Both the position numbers and the translations under genes were made by a program. The notes under the pieces were generated by a model. The model did not search any database. It saw only the letters and a program-made list of their open reading frames with translations, and was not told the DNA's origin. 64,000 nucleotides of DNA from Nitrososphaerota archaeon (GTDB lineage Archaea; Thermoproteota; Nitrososphaeria; Nitrososphaerales; JACPRH01), in assembly GCA_023379805.1 (NCBI GenBank), contig JAMCPI010000015.1, forward strand, positions 23,816 through 87,815. The letters are read 5' to 3'. Shown in pieces: positions 35,341 to 43,994 of this stretch; positions within the stretch are counted from its first letter, which is position 1; each line of letters starts with the position of its first letter.

Positions 35341-36590
35341 TTCTCAGCCTTCTCCACCGAGTCAACCAGATGGGCGCATTGATTCGCCTCTTCAGATGAG
35401 ATTTGATCGTCAGTAAACCTCGCTTCTTCGTAGACGTTCGAGACACTCTTCACAGCTGCGCCTTCACTTCGACCGGCGCATCTTGCAGCAAACTCCCTGT
35501 GCGTCTCATAATCAGGCTTCACTGCTCCACGAGCACCCATAACCCTAACCAGCCTCCTAAACTGGTAGAATACTCGCTGCCTTGGATCAGCCGGCTCCGC
35601 CTCCTGCGCCGCCGTTTCTGACGATACGATCCGATGAGCCACTGTGGAAGCCATCTTCGGCAGAGCCACCTGAAGCCTGTTCTGAAAAATGAATAACAAC
35701 AGGAGGAAAATAGGTAGCGCAATGACGAAGAGTAAAAGGAGCGGGTTGGCTAAGTTGACGGAGGGAAGCGAGCTGAACGCAACTGGGGCTCCTGCCACCG
35801 GCGAAGCTAGGTCTCCAACCCTAGGAAAAGGGTTTGTCTGCTCTGAGGGCCTAGGTGCCTCCTGCGGTTGCTTTATGTTTCCCACCGGTCCAATGCCTTC
35901 ACCAAGGCTCTCAAACGCCTTTGTAACCAGATCTGGATCCATTTTGAGAAGCGCTCCCAGCAGATCCGCGTCGATCTGACCGTAGACTGTTCGCGCGTCT
36001 TTGTTCATTCCGAAGTTGACTAGGTTGGACATGCTCATTATCTGGTTCTTCAAAGCTGGGTTATCGCTGAACATTTGGGCGAGCTGCTGAAGATTCTGGG
36101 CGCGGGCCGCCGCATTATCGCTGAGATCACTTGCTGGTTGCATAGATTTGGAGAGCGCTTGAAGGTCAACGTTCACATTGCCGCCCCCGTTCTTCTGCAT
36201 GCCTTGCAGCGCTGAGCTGCTGAGAAGCTGGTAAAGACCGTAGGGTGCCACCTGCGGATTCTGGTCAATGTATTTGAGAATCTGTTGACGTGTAGCCTCG
36301 GCACCTACTGCATCTCCTTTGATTATCTGGGCCTGCAGTTGATCAAGCATCTGTTTCAGTTTTGCGTCAGTTACCTCCTTGCTGAAAGAGTTGAGGATCC
36401 CGCTGTAATCTCTGGTGCTTAGCACGGTGGAGTTGGTGTTGTTTGTGCCGCCCTGAGAATTCAGTGCTGGTTCGTTCAGGTTCAAGTCGTCGGCACCGAA
36501 AGCTAAACCTATGTTGCAGATTAGTGTGAGAATTAGAAGGGACGTTCCAAGCGTCCAACGGATAGTTATGCTGCTTGACCGCCGTTGCAA
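35337..36590 (-). CDS. Secreted/anchored protein with C-terminal DUF4129
   Basis: A 417-residue protein: a signal peptide (about 10-33), an Asn/Gln-rich extracytoplasmic helical domain, a membrane helix (about 285-307) and a cytoplasmic tail with a DUF4129-like motif (VFYQFRRLVRVMGARG...ETHREFAARC). It is the first gene of the six-gene operon running down to 30353 and overlaps the next gene by 4 bases. The helical repeats may be binding modules for the client; the function is unknown. Confidence 0.7.
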   Translation of the reverse strand: MQRRSSSITIRWTLGTSLLILTLICNIGLAFGADDLNLNEPALNSQGGTNNTNSTVLSTRDYSGILNSFSKEVTDAKLKQMLDQLQAQIIKGDAVGAEATRQQILKYIDQNPQVAPYGLYQLLSSSALQGMQKNGGGNVNVDLQALSKSMQPASDLSDNAAARAQNLQQLAQMFSDNPALKNQIMSMSNLVNFGMNKDARTVYGQIDADLLGALLKMDPDLVTKAFESLGEGIGPVGNIKQPQEAPRPSEQTNPFPRVGDLASPVAGAPVAFSSLPSVNLANPLLLLFVIALPIFLLLLFIFQNRLQVALPKMASTVAHRIVSSETAAQEAEPADPRQRVFYQFRRLVRVMGARGAVKPDYETHREFAARCAGRSEGAAVKSVSNVYEEARFTDDQISSEEANQCAHLVDSVEKAEK

Positions 36591-36707
36591 CAGACCTATT
36601 GTCTATATCTTGGGGAGATAAAGATAACTATGTTTTGTAAATCCGCTCAATAACATTTAGGTTCGACGAGCCTGTGTTTAATCGTGCAGACTCACGTCTG
36701 CCTTGTG

Positions 36708-36755
36708 AAAATAAAAAAAGAAAATAAAAAGGGAAGGGGCGCCCTTATCGGCGCC
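36708..36755 (-). terminator. GC hairpin and poly-T terminator of the Thr-rich surface protein gene
   Basis: On the minus strand a GGCGCC/GGCGCC stem (6-base loop) covers the stop codon and is followed by CCCTTCCC and then TTTTTATTTTCTTTTTTTA. This is an unusually complete hairpin plus T-tract signal. Confidence 0.6.
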
Positions 36756-37512
36756 TTCTCGTCGCTAAGAGGGCTGCCGCGATTATTGCTATAACCGCAA
36801 TACCGACTGCCGCGTAGGTGACTTCAGCCGGAAGGCCTGTTGACACCGTCGAGGTCATGGTTGTGGTTTGTGCTGGACCTGTTGTGGTCTTTGTGGCTGT
36901 GGTTGTGGTCAATACTGTAGTTGTTGCCATCGCAGTTGATGTAACTGTGCTGACTTGTGTGCTTACTGATGTGCTTGTTGTAACTACAGATGTGGTTGAA
37001 GTTACGGTTGTTGATGACACTGAGGTCGTTGTTGAAGTGCTGGTTGAGGTCACTGTTGTGTTTCTGGTGGTTGTCTTAGTTATTGTACTGTTGACAGTCA
37101 CTGTTACCGTTTTGGTTGTGTTGCCCGTAGTGGTGGTTGTAGTGGGTGGTCCAGACTGAGCGAATTTTACTGTCGCTTGTGCTGTTGCACCTGTGAGCAC
37201 GTCTGTCACCGCGACTGTGTATGTTCCGAAGGGTGTTGCTGTTGAGTTTGTTGCTGGCCAAGCCAGTACTGTGACGTTGTATGCTCCTGCTGCGTTGGTG
37301 TTGCCCTGCTCAATACCGTAGATGTCGCTGTTGGGCTTTATGACCTTGATTGTAACTGAAGAGCTAGCGGAAGCTGTGCCTGTTACGACGAGTTTGTCAT
37401 TAGGAACGTATGTAGTCTTGTTCGGCACCACGGTGAGAGTAGCTGCTAGTGCAAGTGGGCTGAACAATACCATTCCTATAATGAATAAAACGAGGGTATC
37501 TGCGAACCTCAT
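36745..37512 (-). CDS. Threonine-rich surface protein with C-terminal anchor
   Basis: A 255-residue exported protein. Signal peptide 1-23 (ends LALAA), then one Ig/MG2-like beta-sandwich (about 24-118) with the pattern VPNDKLVVTGTA...ITIKV seen in archaeal S-layer-associated proteins. Residues 120-220 are an almost pure Thr/Ser/Val low-complexity stalk, probably heavily O-glycosylated. A membrane helix (about 229-250) and a terminal RRRR close the protein. This is the classic layout of archaeal cell-surface glycoproteins held by a C-terminal anchor. It has its own hairpin terminator and is next to the MoxR operon. Confidence 0.8.
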   Translation of the reverse strand: MRFADTLVLFIIGMVLFSPLALAATLTVVPNKTTYVPNDKLVVTGTASASSSVTIKVIKPNSDIYGIEQGNTNAAGAYNVTVLAWPATNSTATPFGTYTVAVTDVLTGATAQATVKFAQSGPPTTTTTTGNTTKTVTVTVNSTITKTTTRNTTVTSTSTSTTTSVSSTTVTSTTSVVTTSTSVSTQVSTVTSTAMATTTVLTTTTATKTTTGPAQTTTMTSTVSTGLPAEVTYAAVGIAVIAIIAAALLATRRRR

Positions 37513-37778
37513 TCGAATTACCTTTCTATTATCTCTACCCTGTTCTTACTGCTATTAGAAGATTTTGTCAAGTTATATTCCCTATCAGGTCAGTAAGATT
37601 GGTTATACCGGAAAAAACGCCATTTTCAGTCCCGAAAACCACCGATCAACCCCTATACTTAGCCTAAAACGGCTCAAAATTCCATGCCGAACCCTGAAAT
37701 CATAGTCAAACCTCGCTGTAACTGCGCCCGCCGCACTCCTAATAGTTTAAAAAAGCACCTTGTTAAAGGGGGTGCGAC

Positions 37779-37853
37779 GCTCCGGTGGTGTAGCCCGGTC
37801 AAGCATGCCGGCCTCTCGAGCCGACGACGCGGGTTCAAATCCCGCCCGGAGCA
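37779..37853 (+). tRNA. tRNA-Glu (CTC)
   Basis: Acceptor stem GCTCCGG/CCGGAGC with discriminator A and no encoded CCA. The D arm is GTGT/ATGC. The anticodon arm CGGC-CTCTCGA-GCCG has anticodon CTC (glutamate, codon GAG). The T arm is GCGGG-TTCAAAT-CCCGC. It is 75 bases, has no intron and is in good agreement with archaeal tRNA-Glu genes. T5 follows soon after. Confidence 0.93.
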
Positions 37854-38089
37854 CTTTTTGCATAAATGCACGAAAAATGGTAACATGTCGTTGGATGATG
37901 TTGCTCCTAGGCCTACTGCAGCACTGGTGTGCGTGCGCTAAGAGGAAAGCCAGCATTCAAACTAAACAGATAGAAGAGTTCTAACTAGTTCTAATCGATA
38001 GAAGCAATCCGAATCCTTGAACTCGTTCAATCGACTGACTGATTAAAGGCTTTATCGAAGAATTGTTAGAATAATGTATAGGCGATAAA

Positions 38090-38809
38090 GTGTCTCGCCA
38101 CAGCGAGTGGTATGTGCCTAAGTTCGGCCCGTTACGAGCGAGAACAATCATCGGCCTAACCTTTTGGCCCTATACTATGATGAACCTCTCATATGTGATA
38201 ATTGGGTCTATGCTGTCCACTCAGGTAGACTGGTACAGGGTGTCGCTGATTTCAGTGGTGTATTTACTGGCTTTAGGGGTGGCGGCGCACGCGCTGGACG
38301 CAAGAGCCCCTAACAAGCCTTGGGCCGCTTATCTTAGCGATAAACAACTTCTAAGTTTGGCAGCATCAGCCCTCGCACCAGCAGTCGTAATCGGCACTTA
38401 CCTTGTGGCAACCGCGACCTTTCTGATAGTAATAGCGGTACTAGAAGCATTCTTCCTATTCGCATACAACACCGAGTTGTTCTCAGGACGTTTCCACAAC
38501 GACTGGTGGTTCGCCTTCAGCTGGGGCTTCTTACCAACATTAGCTGGCTACTTCAACCTCTCCAGCCAAATAAGCACACTACCGTTCTTAGCAGCTGTCT
38601 TAACAAGCTTCACCGCGGTTGTGGAGGTATCAGCCTCAAGACCCTACAAGAACTACAAGAAAACGCTCCAGACATCCCCGTCATCATCGTCGCTAACCAT
38701 GCTTGAAAGATACACCGTTAAGATGCTTGAACGAATACTGAAGTTTCTAGTAGCAACTGTCTGCGGCACCGCAGCACTGTCAATACTGGCCAGAATGATA
38801 CAGCCATGA
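38090..38809 (+). CDS. UbiA-like multi-helix membrane protein
   Basis: A 239-residue integral membrane protein with about seven helices. The order of helices and motifs such as FWPYTMMNLSYVIIG and GVAAHALDARAPNKPW recall the UbiA prenyltransferase superfamily. However, the aspartate-rich NDxxDxxxD signature is reduced to HALDARAPN, so catalytic activity is doubtful. The start is GTG 38090. It overlaps the chorismate-lyase-like gene by 4 bases; UbiC (chorismate to 4-hydroxybenzoate) and UbiA (its prenylation) are consecutive steps, which supports the assignment. Confidence 0.5.
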   Translation: MSRHSEWYVPKFGPLRARTIIGLTFWPYTMMNLSYVIIGSMLSTQVDWYRVSLISVVYLLALGVAAHALDARAPNKPWAAYLSDKQLLSLAASALAPAVVIGTYLVATATFLIVIAVLEAFFLFAYNTELFSGRFHNDWWFAFSWGFLPTLAGYFNLSSQISTLPFLAAVLTSFTAVVEVSASRPYKNYKKTLQTSPSSSSLTMLERYTVKMLERILKFLVATVCGTAALSILARMIQP

Positions 38810-39324
38810 TCTACAGAATAACGGTCAATGACTTCGGTAAATCTATGCTTGAAACCTTAGAGAAACTCGAAGCTGAATGCCGCATTAAACTCAGCAAATA
38901 CCAAAAGCTGATACTAAGCGAAGTAGCCACAGTAGAGCAAACGCTAAGCATAATCATTGGAACACCAATAACTATTGAACTGGTAAAACAGGAAGAGATA
39001 CACCATCAACACCTCAATCACTCCACGACACCAATCATGCGAAGAGAAGTATGGCTAAAAGACGCTGAAGGAAAAAGACTGATACATGCGGTAAGCAAAT
39101 ACTGCCCCAGAAACCTTCCCGGAAACATAGAGGCAGACATGAGAAAGGGGCTAATTGGTATTGGAACCAGTATAGCAAAAAATGAACTACCCACATGCCG
39201 CAAAGTAATCGAGATAGGCTATAACCAGAACTCAAACACACTGCACAGAGAGTACCGTATAATCGGTAAGCAAAACACGCTTTTTGAGATATTCGAAGAA
39301 TTCAACGCAAACCTATTCAAGTAG
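38806..39324 (+). CDS. Chorismate pyruvate-lyase-like protein (UbiC/DUF98)
   Basis: A 172-residue protein of the UbiC/UTRA fold, similar to the archaeal DUF98 chorismate-lyase-like proteins. The patterns are LSKYQKLILSEVATVEQTLS (about 33-52) and, later, RREVWLKDAEGKRLIHAVSK with LPGNIEADMRKGLIGIG. If active it would release pyruvate from chorismate to give 4-hydroxybenzoate. Its ATG overlaps the stop of the UbiA-like gene, so they are coupled. The alternative is a ligand-binding UTRA-like sensor domain without the DNA-binding part. Confidence 0.62.
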   Translation: MIYRITVNDFGKSMLETLEKLEAECRIKLSKYQKLILSEVATVEQTLSIIIGTPITIELVKQEEIHHQHLNHSTTPIMRREVWLKDAEGKRLIHAVSKYCPRNLPGNIEADMRKGLIGIGTSIAKNELPTCRKVIEIGYNQNSNTLHREYRIIGKQNTLFEIFEEFNANLFK

Positions 39325-39655
39325 ACCAAAACCTCACACCCACCGATTTGTCACCATCACGCAGAGGCAAGAGAAACTATCAATCAAAGACAGAACATAC
39401 GGAAAAATTAATAAGTAAAGACATTTGTGTAAGCAATTAAGCGTTCACAAAAATGCATCGGATTAATCATCATTACTCAAAAAACAATGAATTCAAACGT
39501 ACATCAACAAAATCACGTACAAATCAGGATATGCACACCTTTAGCCTAAAAAATCGAGAGTCGAATGAGCAGTTCACCTCAACATCACCACTCATTATGC
39601 AAATCTCACAGAAGAGGAGCCAACCGTATGAGCAGTCCGGCTCAAGAGAAAGAGG
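39325..39655. other. 331-bp AT-rich intergenic region upstream of histidine kinase
   Basis: I see no convincing gene, RNA or long repeat. Short open frames here have no recognisable content. Several A/T-rich words near 39395-39410 (AAAAATTAATAAG) could serve as a promoter, but the distance to the kinase start is long (about 260 bases). Confidence 0.4.
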
Positions 39656-41896
39656 TTGGCCATCAGGCACATGAAACTAGGCAATGTTGTGAAAACGAAA
39701 TTTCTGTGGGTTAGCTTTGGGTTTGCATCGCTAGCATGGATTTTTGACACCATCTTTGATTCTAGAGTACTTGAGGAAGGCACAGTTGTACAGCAATTAA
39801 TTGGCCCAAGTTTCGACGAGATTTTAGTCCGCACGTTATTCACCGCAATTATCGTTTCCTTCGGGGTTTATGTCCAGTTAAACGTGACAAGACGTAAAAA
39901 AGCGGATGAGTCATTGTGGTTGTTTTCCGAGGCTGCAGACGCTGCTTACAACGGGATTCAAATCACGGATCTTAGTGGCAGGATACTTTACTCAAACAAG
40001 GCTGTGGAAGGAATGTACGGCTTCTCCCCCGATGAATACAAAGGAATGAATGTAGCCGAAATGAACGCTGACCCCGAGTTCGCCAGCAAGGTAGTATTCC
40101 CTAGCCTTCAAAAAAATGGCCGTTGGAGGGGCGAAATTGAAGTGAAACACAAAGACGGACACACATTCCCGATATGGCTTACCGCGGCGATGATCAAAGA
40201 TGCTAAAGGTGAGCCGTCAGCAATGGTGGGCATCATTAGCGATATTACCGAGCGCAAGCAGATGGAGGAGAATCTGCGCAAAGCACGCGATGAGCTAGAG
40301 TCACGCGTCAAGGAGCGAACCGCAGAACTGACCAAGACGAATGAGGCTTTGCGCGCCGAAATATCTGAGCGGAAACGCATAGAGGATTCACTAATACAAT
40401 CAGAGGAGAAGTACCACTCATTGGTTGACAACATTCAGGATGGTGTCTTCATCATTCAAGACGGCAAGCTACAGTTTGTTAATGAAGCATTTGCGAGAAT
40501 GGCAGGATACAAAGTTGAAGAGGTAATTGGAAAGGACTTCCGACAGTTTGTTGCGCCCGAAGATGTTAGGATGGTTGCTGATCGCTACCAGCGAAGACAG
40601 TCAGGAGAAAACATTCCTAGTGAGTACGAATTCCGCTTGCTACATAAAGACGGCAAAACTAGAGTACTCATCAACATGACTGTAGGGCTGGTGTCTTACC
40701 ACGGCAGAGTAGCGAGCATAGGTACGGTGAAGAACATCACTGAGAAGAAGAAGCTTGAAGCCCAACTGCTTCGCGCTCAAAGAATGGAGAGCGTAGGCAC
40801 ACTTGCTGAAGGAGTAGCGCATGACATAAACAATGTATTATCTCCAATAATGCTATCACTATACCTGCTGAAGGAGAAGTTCAAAGATAGTGAAAGCCAA
40901 GAATTACTCAGTATCCTGGAAAGCGGTGCTAGACGCGGATCCGAACTGATAAAACAGGTACAATCATTCGCAATAGGCATGGAGGGCAAACGCGTAGCCC
41001 TTCAAGCAGCATACCTCATCTCAGAGCTAAGACAGATAGCTAAAGAAACCTTCCCAAGAAACATCGAAATCAAAACCAACATATCGGACAACCTCTGGAC
41101 AACCCTAGGTGACGCTACACAGCTGCATCAGGTGCTGATGAACCTCTGCGTAAATGCGCGCGACGCGATGCCGGACGGCGGAACCCTAGAAATATCAGCT
41201 GAAAACATCGACATTGACGAAGCAGGTGCCTGCCAAAACATCAACGCCAAAACAGGCCCGTATATCGCCATTAAGGTCTCAGACACCGGAACCGGTATCC
41301 CACCGGAAATCATGAACAGAATGTTCGAACCCTTTTTCACAACTAAAGAGCCGGGTAAAGGCACCGGTTTAGGGCTCTCAACTGCACTTGCAATAGTTAA
41401 AAGCCACGGCGGCTTTATAGACGTGTACAGCGAAGTAGGAAAAGGAACGGTATTCAACATCTATTTACCCGCAACCAACGCAACTGAAACACAGAAAGTA
41501 AACGAACAGGTAGAAACACCGAAAGGACAAGGTGAACTAATCCTAGTCGTTGACGACGAAACCACAGTCTCCAAGATCACCTGCTCAGTACTAGAATCAC
41601 ATGGCTACAAAGTAATAACAGCCTTCGATGGAGCAAACGCAATACCGCTATACAAGCAACACAAGGAACAGATTAAAGCAGTCATCATGGACATGATGCT
41701 ACCAATTATGGACGGCCAGAAATGCATCACAGCCATCAGAGAAATTAATCCTGAAGTCAAAGTAATAGCAGTCAGCGGGCTTGTTGAGAAGAACCGACTC
41801 ACAGACGGAGCAACTCACGCCCAAGCATTCCTACCAAAACCCTACACATCAGACATCCTGCTGAAAACTGTATACGAAGTACTACACGAAAAGTAG
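39656..41896 (+). CDS. Membrane hybrid histidine kinase (PAS-PAS-HisKA-HATPase-REC)
   Basis: A 746-residue sensor kinase. Two N-terminal membrane helices (about 16-32 and 57-74) precede two PAS domains (about 85-205 and 257-370) joined by a coiled coil. The H-box is EGVAHDINNVLSP; the ATPase has an N box (LMNLCVNARDAM) and G boxes (VSDTGTGIPP, GKGTGLGLS). A receiver domain at the C-terminus (about 625-745) has DDE and MDMML acceptor aspartates and the LPKPY lysine. TTG 39656 is possible; the ATG at 39671 (MKLGNVV) is a simpler start. No output regulator is adjacent. The bacterial-type hybrid design suggests ancient transfer. Confidence 0.93.
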   Translation: MAIRHMKLGNVVKTKFLWVSFGFASLAWIFDTIFDSRVLEEGTVVQQLIGPSFDEILVRTLFTAIIVSFGVYVQLNVTRRKKADESLWLFSEAADAAYNGIQITDLSGRILYSNKAVEGMYGFSPDEYKGMNVAEMNADPEFASKVVFPSLQKNGRWRGEIEVKHKDGHTFPIWLTAAMIKDAKGEPSAMVGIISDITERKQMEENLRKARDELESRVKERTAELTKTNEALRAEISERKRIEDSLIQSEEKYHSLVDNIQDGVFIIQDGKLQFVNEAFARMAGYKVEEVIGKDFRQFVAPEDVRMVADRYQRRQSGENIPSEYEFRLLHKDGKTRVLINMTVGLVSYHGRVASIGTVKNITEKKKLEAQLLRAQRMESVGTLAEGVAHDINNVLSPIMLSLYLLKEKFKDSESQELLSILESGARRGSELIKQVQSFAIGMEGKRVALQAAYLISELRQIAKETFPRNIEIKTNISDNLWTTLGDATQLHQVLMNLCVNARDAMPDGGTLEISAENIDIDEAGACQNINAKTGPYIAIKVSDTGTGIPPEIMNRMFEPFFTTKEPGKGTGLGLSTALAIVKSHGGFIDVYSEVGKGTVFNIYLPATNATETQKVNEQVETPKGQGELILVVDDETTVSKITCSVLESHGYKVITAFDGANAIPLYKQHKEQIKAVIMDMMLPIMDGQKCITAIREINPEVKVIAVSGLVEKNRLTDGATHAQAFLPKPYTSDILLKTVYEVLHEK

Positions 41897-41951
41897 ACGC
41901 CCCGAGCAAAAGAATATAACATTGCCACAGTTGCCACTTCGCTAGTTCTAG

Positions 41952-42533
41952 ATGAGCCGAAAAACCCCGCCTGCTGATAACGAGAAACTCATCGTTTGCT
42001 TCACAGGTATGCCAGGAGCCGGAAAATCAACAGCCGCAAAATCCGCCGTCGACCTAGGTTTTGAAATTGTGAATATGGGCGACGGAGTAAGAGAGGAAAC
42101 AGCTCGACGAGGCTTACCGTTAACTGATAAGAACGTGGGTAGCGTGATGTTAGAGCTAAGGCAACGAGACGGCATGGGCAGTGTCGCCATGCTTGTGCTG
42201 CCGAAAATACAGTCCGCGAAAAGCCGGTTGGTCGCGGTTGACGGAGTCAGAAACATTGAGGAGGTAGAGGTTTTCAAAAGAGCAGGCAAAGTCAAGATTT
42301 TAGCCATACATGCTGCCCCGAGCATCCGCTTCAACTTCCTCGCAACCAGAAAACGGCAAGATGCGCCCACCTCAATTGACCTGTTTCGAGCAAGAGATCA
42401 GCGTGAACTAGGAGTAGGCATAGGCAACGTCATAGCTCTAGCCGACGAGATCATCTCTAACGACTGCATCACCATTGAGCAACTTAAGGAGAAGACTCAG
42501 CTAATCCTTAATCGATGGGTCGAAGCGAATTGA
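41952..42533 (+). CDS. UPF0200 P-loop nucleotide kinase-like protein
   Basis: A 193-residue P-loop NTPase with Walker A FTGMPGAGKSTAAK (about 16-29), the motif VNMGDGVREE and VAVDGVRNIEEVEVFKR. This is the archaeal UPF0200 pattern, often listed as dephospho-CoA kinase-like or adenylate-kinase-related; the substrate is unproven. It overlaps the UPF0201 gene by 19 bases. In other archaea the two are fused or adjacent, for example as UPF0200/UPF0201 proteins, so they probably work together. Confidence 0.8.
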   Translation: MSRKTPPADNEKLIVCFTGMPGAGKSTAAKSAVDLGFEIVNMGDGVREETARRGLPLTDKNVGSVMLELRQRDGMGSVAMLVLPKIQSAKSRLVAVDGVRNIEEVEVFKRAGKVKILAIHAAPSIRFNFLATRKRQDAPTSIDLFRARDQRELGVGIGNVIALADEIISNDCITIEQLKEKTQLILNRWVEAN

Positions 42534-42949
42534 AGTTCGAGCCACCCACAGCCCCGATCAAGATAACAATCGAGACACCTCTAAACCCCTCTGAAGACCC
42601 TGAAAAAGTCTCTAAAGCCATAAGAAACCTCACCGAAGGGGCAGCGACAGATCTAACGATAACAAAGGAGAAGAACCGTTTAATCGCTGAAACTGAGGAT
42701 CCAACAGCGCTCTCCAACATCTACCAGAAAATCAGAGCAAGGCTGAGCCTAGGAGTAGCGCGAAAACATCTCCGTCGAAACGCTTCAAAAAAATCAACAT
42801 CGCTGTGCTTCAACAAACAAGCAGCCTACGTCAAAACACTAAACATCTGCGAAGAATCTGAGTCACCATTAGGCGCATTAAAAGTAACCATCCGATCTAG
42901 AGACCTCGACAAAATCATCGACTGGCTAGCGCCCCAACAACTTGAGTAA
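42515..42949 (+). CDS. UPF0201 family protein
   Basis: A 144-residue protein of the UPF0201 family, with a two-domain alpha-beta fold seen as PIKITIETPLNPSEDPEKV at the N-terminus and NIYQKIRARLSLGVARKHL in the middle. An RNA-related role has been suggested for the family (COG1325), but none is proven. Its ATG at 42515 lies inside the end of the UPF0200 gene. It converges on the RNase Z gene with 14 bases between the stops. Confidence 0.75.
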   Translation: MGRSELKFEPPTAPIKITIETPLNPSEDPEKVSKAIRNLTEGAATDLTITKEKNRLIAETEDPTALSNIYQKIRARLSLGVARKHLRRNASKKSTSLCFNKQAAYVKTLNICEESESPLGALKVTIRSRDLDKIIDWLAPQQLE

Positions 42950-42963
42950 CTAACCTAGTAGGC

Positions 42964-43917
42964 TTACTTCTTTGCCTGTTTAACTCTCGGTAACCCTTCA
43001 TCAGGGTAAGGCACATCTAAAACCATTCGATCAGAAGCAGCTATCGCGTTAGGATGAATGTCCGCAGCTTGGTAAATGTAAGACGCCACATCCTCGTATC
43101 TTGAGCTGAAGTGCGTTAGCACAAGAAGCTTCACCCCAGCATCTGAAGCTATCTCAGCCGCTTCTCTAGCGGTCATATGCAGATGCTCCCTCGCCTTATC
43201 TGCATGATCGTCAAAATAGGTTGAATCCATCACAGCAACATCGGCACCCTTAACGCAGCGTCTGAGCCTCGCAGTCGGCCTCGTATCCCCAGATATAGCG
43301 ATCTTCCGCCCGGGGCGGCTCGACCCCAATACCTCGCTCGGATAGACCTTCTCTTCACCAAGCTTAATCGGCTCACCGTGCTGAAGCTTCGACCAGAGCT
43401 CACCCTCAGGCACCCCAAGTCGCCTAGCCCGCTCAGGATGAAAAACACCGGGTCTCTCTTTCTCATCCAGGACATACGCATAGTTGGTGATGTGATGCTC
43501 ACCTCGATAGGCACGGATCAGGTAATCTTTCTCCTCCACCACTACACCATCATCTTTAACCGTGTTAACCTCAAGCGGGAAGGTGAGCCCAAACTTCAGC
43601 ATCCTTATGTTACACCTAACAAAGCTGAGCAACCCCGGTGGTCCATACACTGAAAGTGGGTTGCTTCGATTTAGCATCGACATAGTCTGAAGCAGGCCGA
43701 GCAGTCCTACACAGTGATCGCCATGCATATGAGTTATGAATATCTTCATCTTCTTGTTGAATCCGAGACCAGCCTCAGCGAATCTTCTCTGCGTTCCTTC
43801 ACCTGCATCAAAGAGAAGAATCTCACCGCCTCGAACCACCGCTATAGAGGAGAGTCCACGATGCTCAGTAGGCACAGCGGAAGAAGTCCCTAGAAAAAAC
43901 AGTTCGAGCTCAGTCAT
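42964..43917 (-). CDS. rnz: Ribonuclease Z
   Basis: A zinc-dependent endonuclease that removes the 3' trailer of tRNA precursors. The 317-residue metallo-beta-lactamase fold has the substrate-side start LFLGTSSAVPTEHRGLSS, the metal motif THMHGDHCVGLLGLL (about 62-76), a later aspartate region (GDTRPT) and a histidine near LTHFSSRY. Length is typical of the short RNase Z form. The two tRNA genes in the window differ: tRNA-Val encodes CCA and tRNA-Glu does not; RNase Z is usually needed for the latter. Confidence 0.93.
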   Translation of the reverse strand: MTELELFFLGTSSAVPTEHRGLSSIAVVRGGEILLFDAGEGTQRRFAEAGLGFNKKMKIFITHMHGDHCVGLLGLLQTMSMLNRSNPLSVYGPPGLLSFVRCNIRMLKFGLTFPLEVNTVKDDGVVVEEKDYLIRAYRGEHHITNYAYVLDEKERPGVFHPERARRLGVPEGELWSKLQHGEPIKLGEEKVYPSEVLGSSRPGRKIAISGDTRPTARLRRCVKGADVAVMDSTYFDDHADKAREHLHMTAREAAEIASDAGVKLLVLTHFSSRYEDVASYIYQAADIHPNAIAASDRMVLDVPYPDEGLPRVKQAKK

Positions 43918-43994
43918 ATCTAACTAAACACCGTCGAACGAACGAACAAACAAACCAGCAGACAGCCATCCGCATCCGCAACAATCTATGATGC

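Noticed and set aside
36818..37159. Val-rich open frame on the plus strand
   Set aside because: Antisense of the threonine-rich stalk of the surface protein; no start signal or known motif.
39453..39674. 73-residue plus-strand frame upstream of the histidine kinase
   Set aside because: Polar, low-information sequence with no start signal; it overlaps the kinase start and looks like chance.
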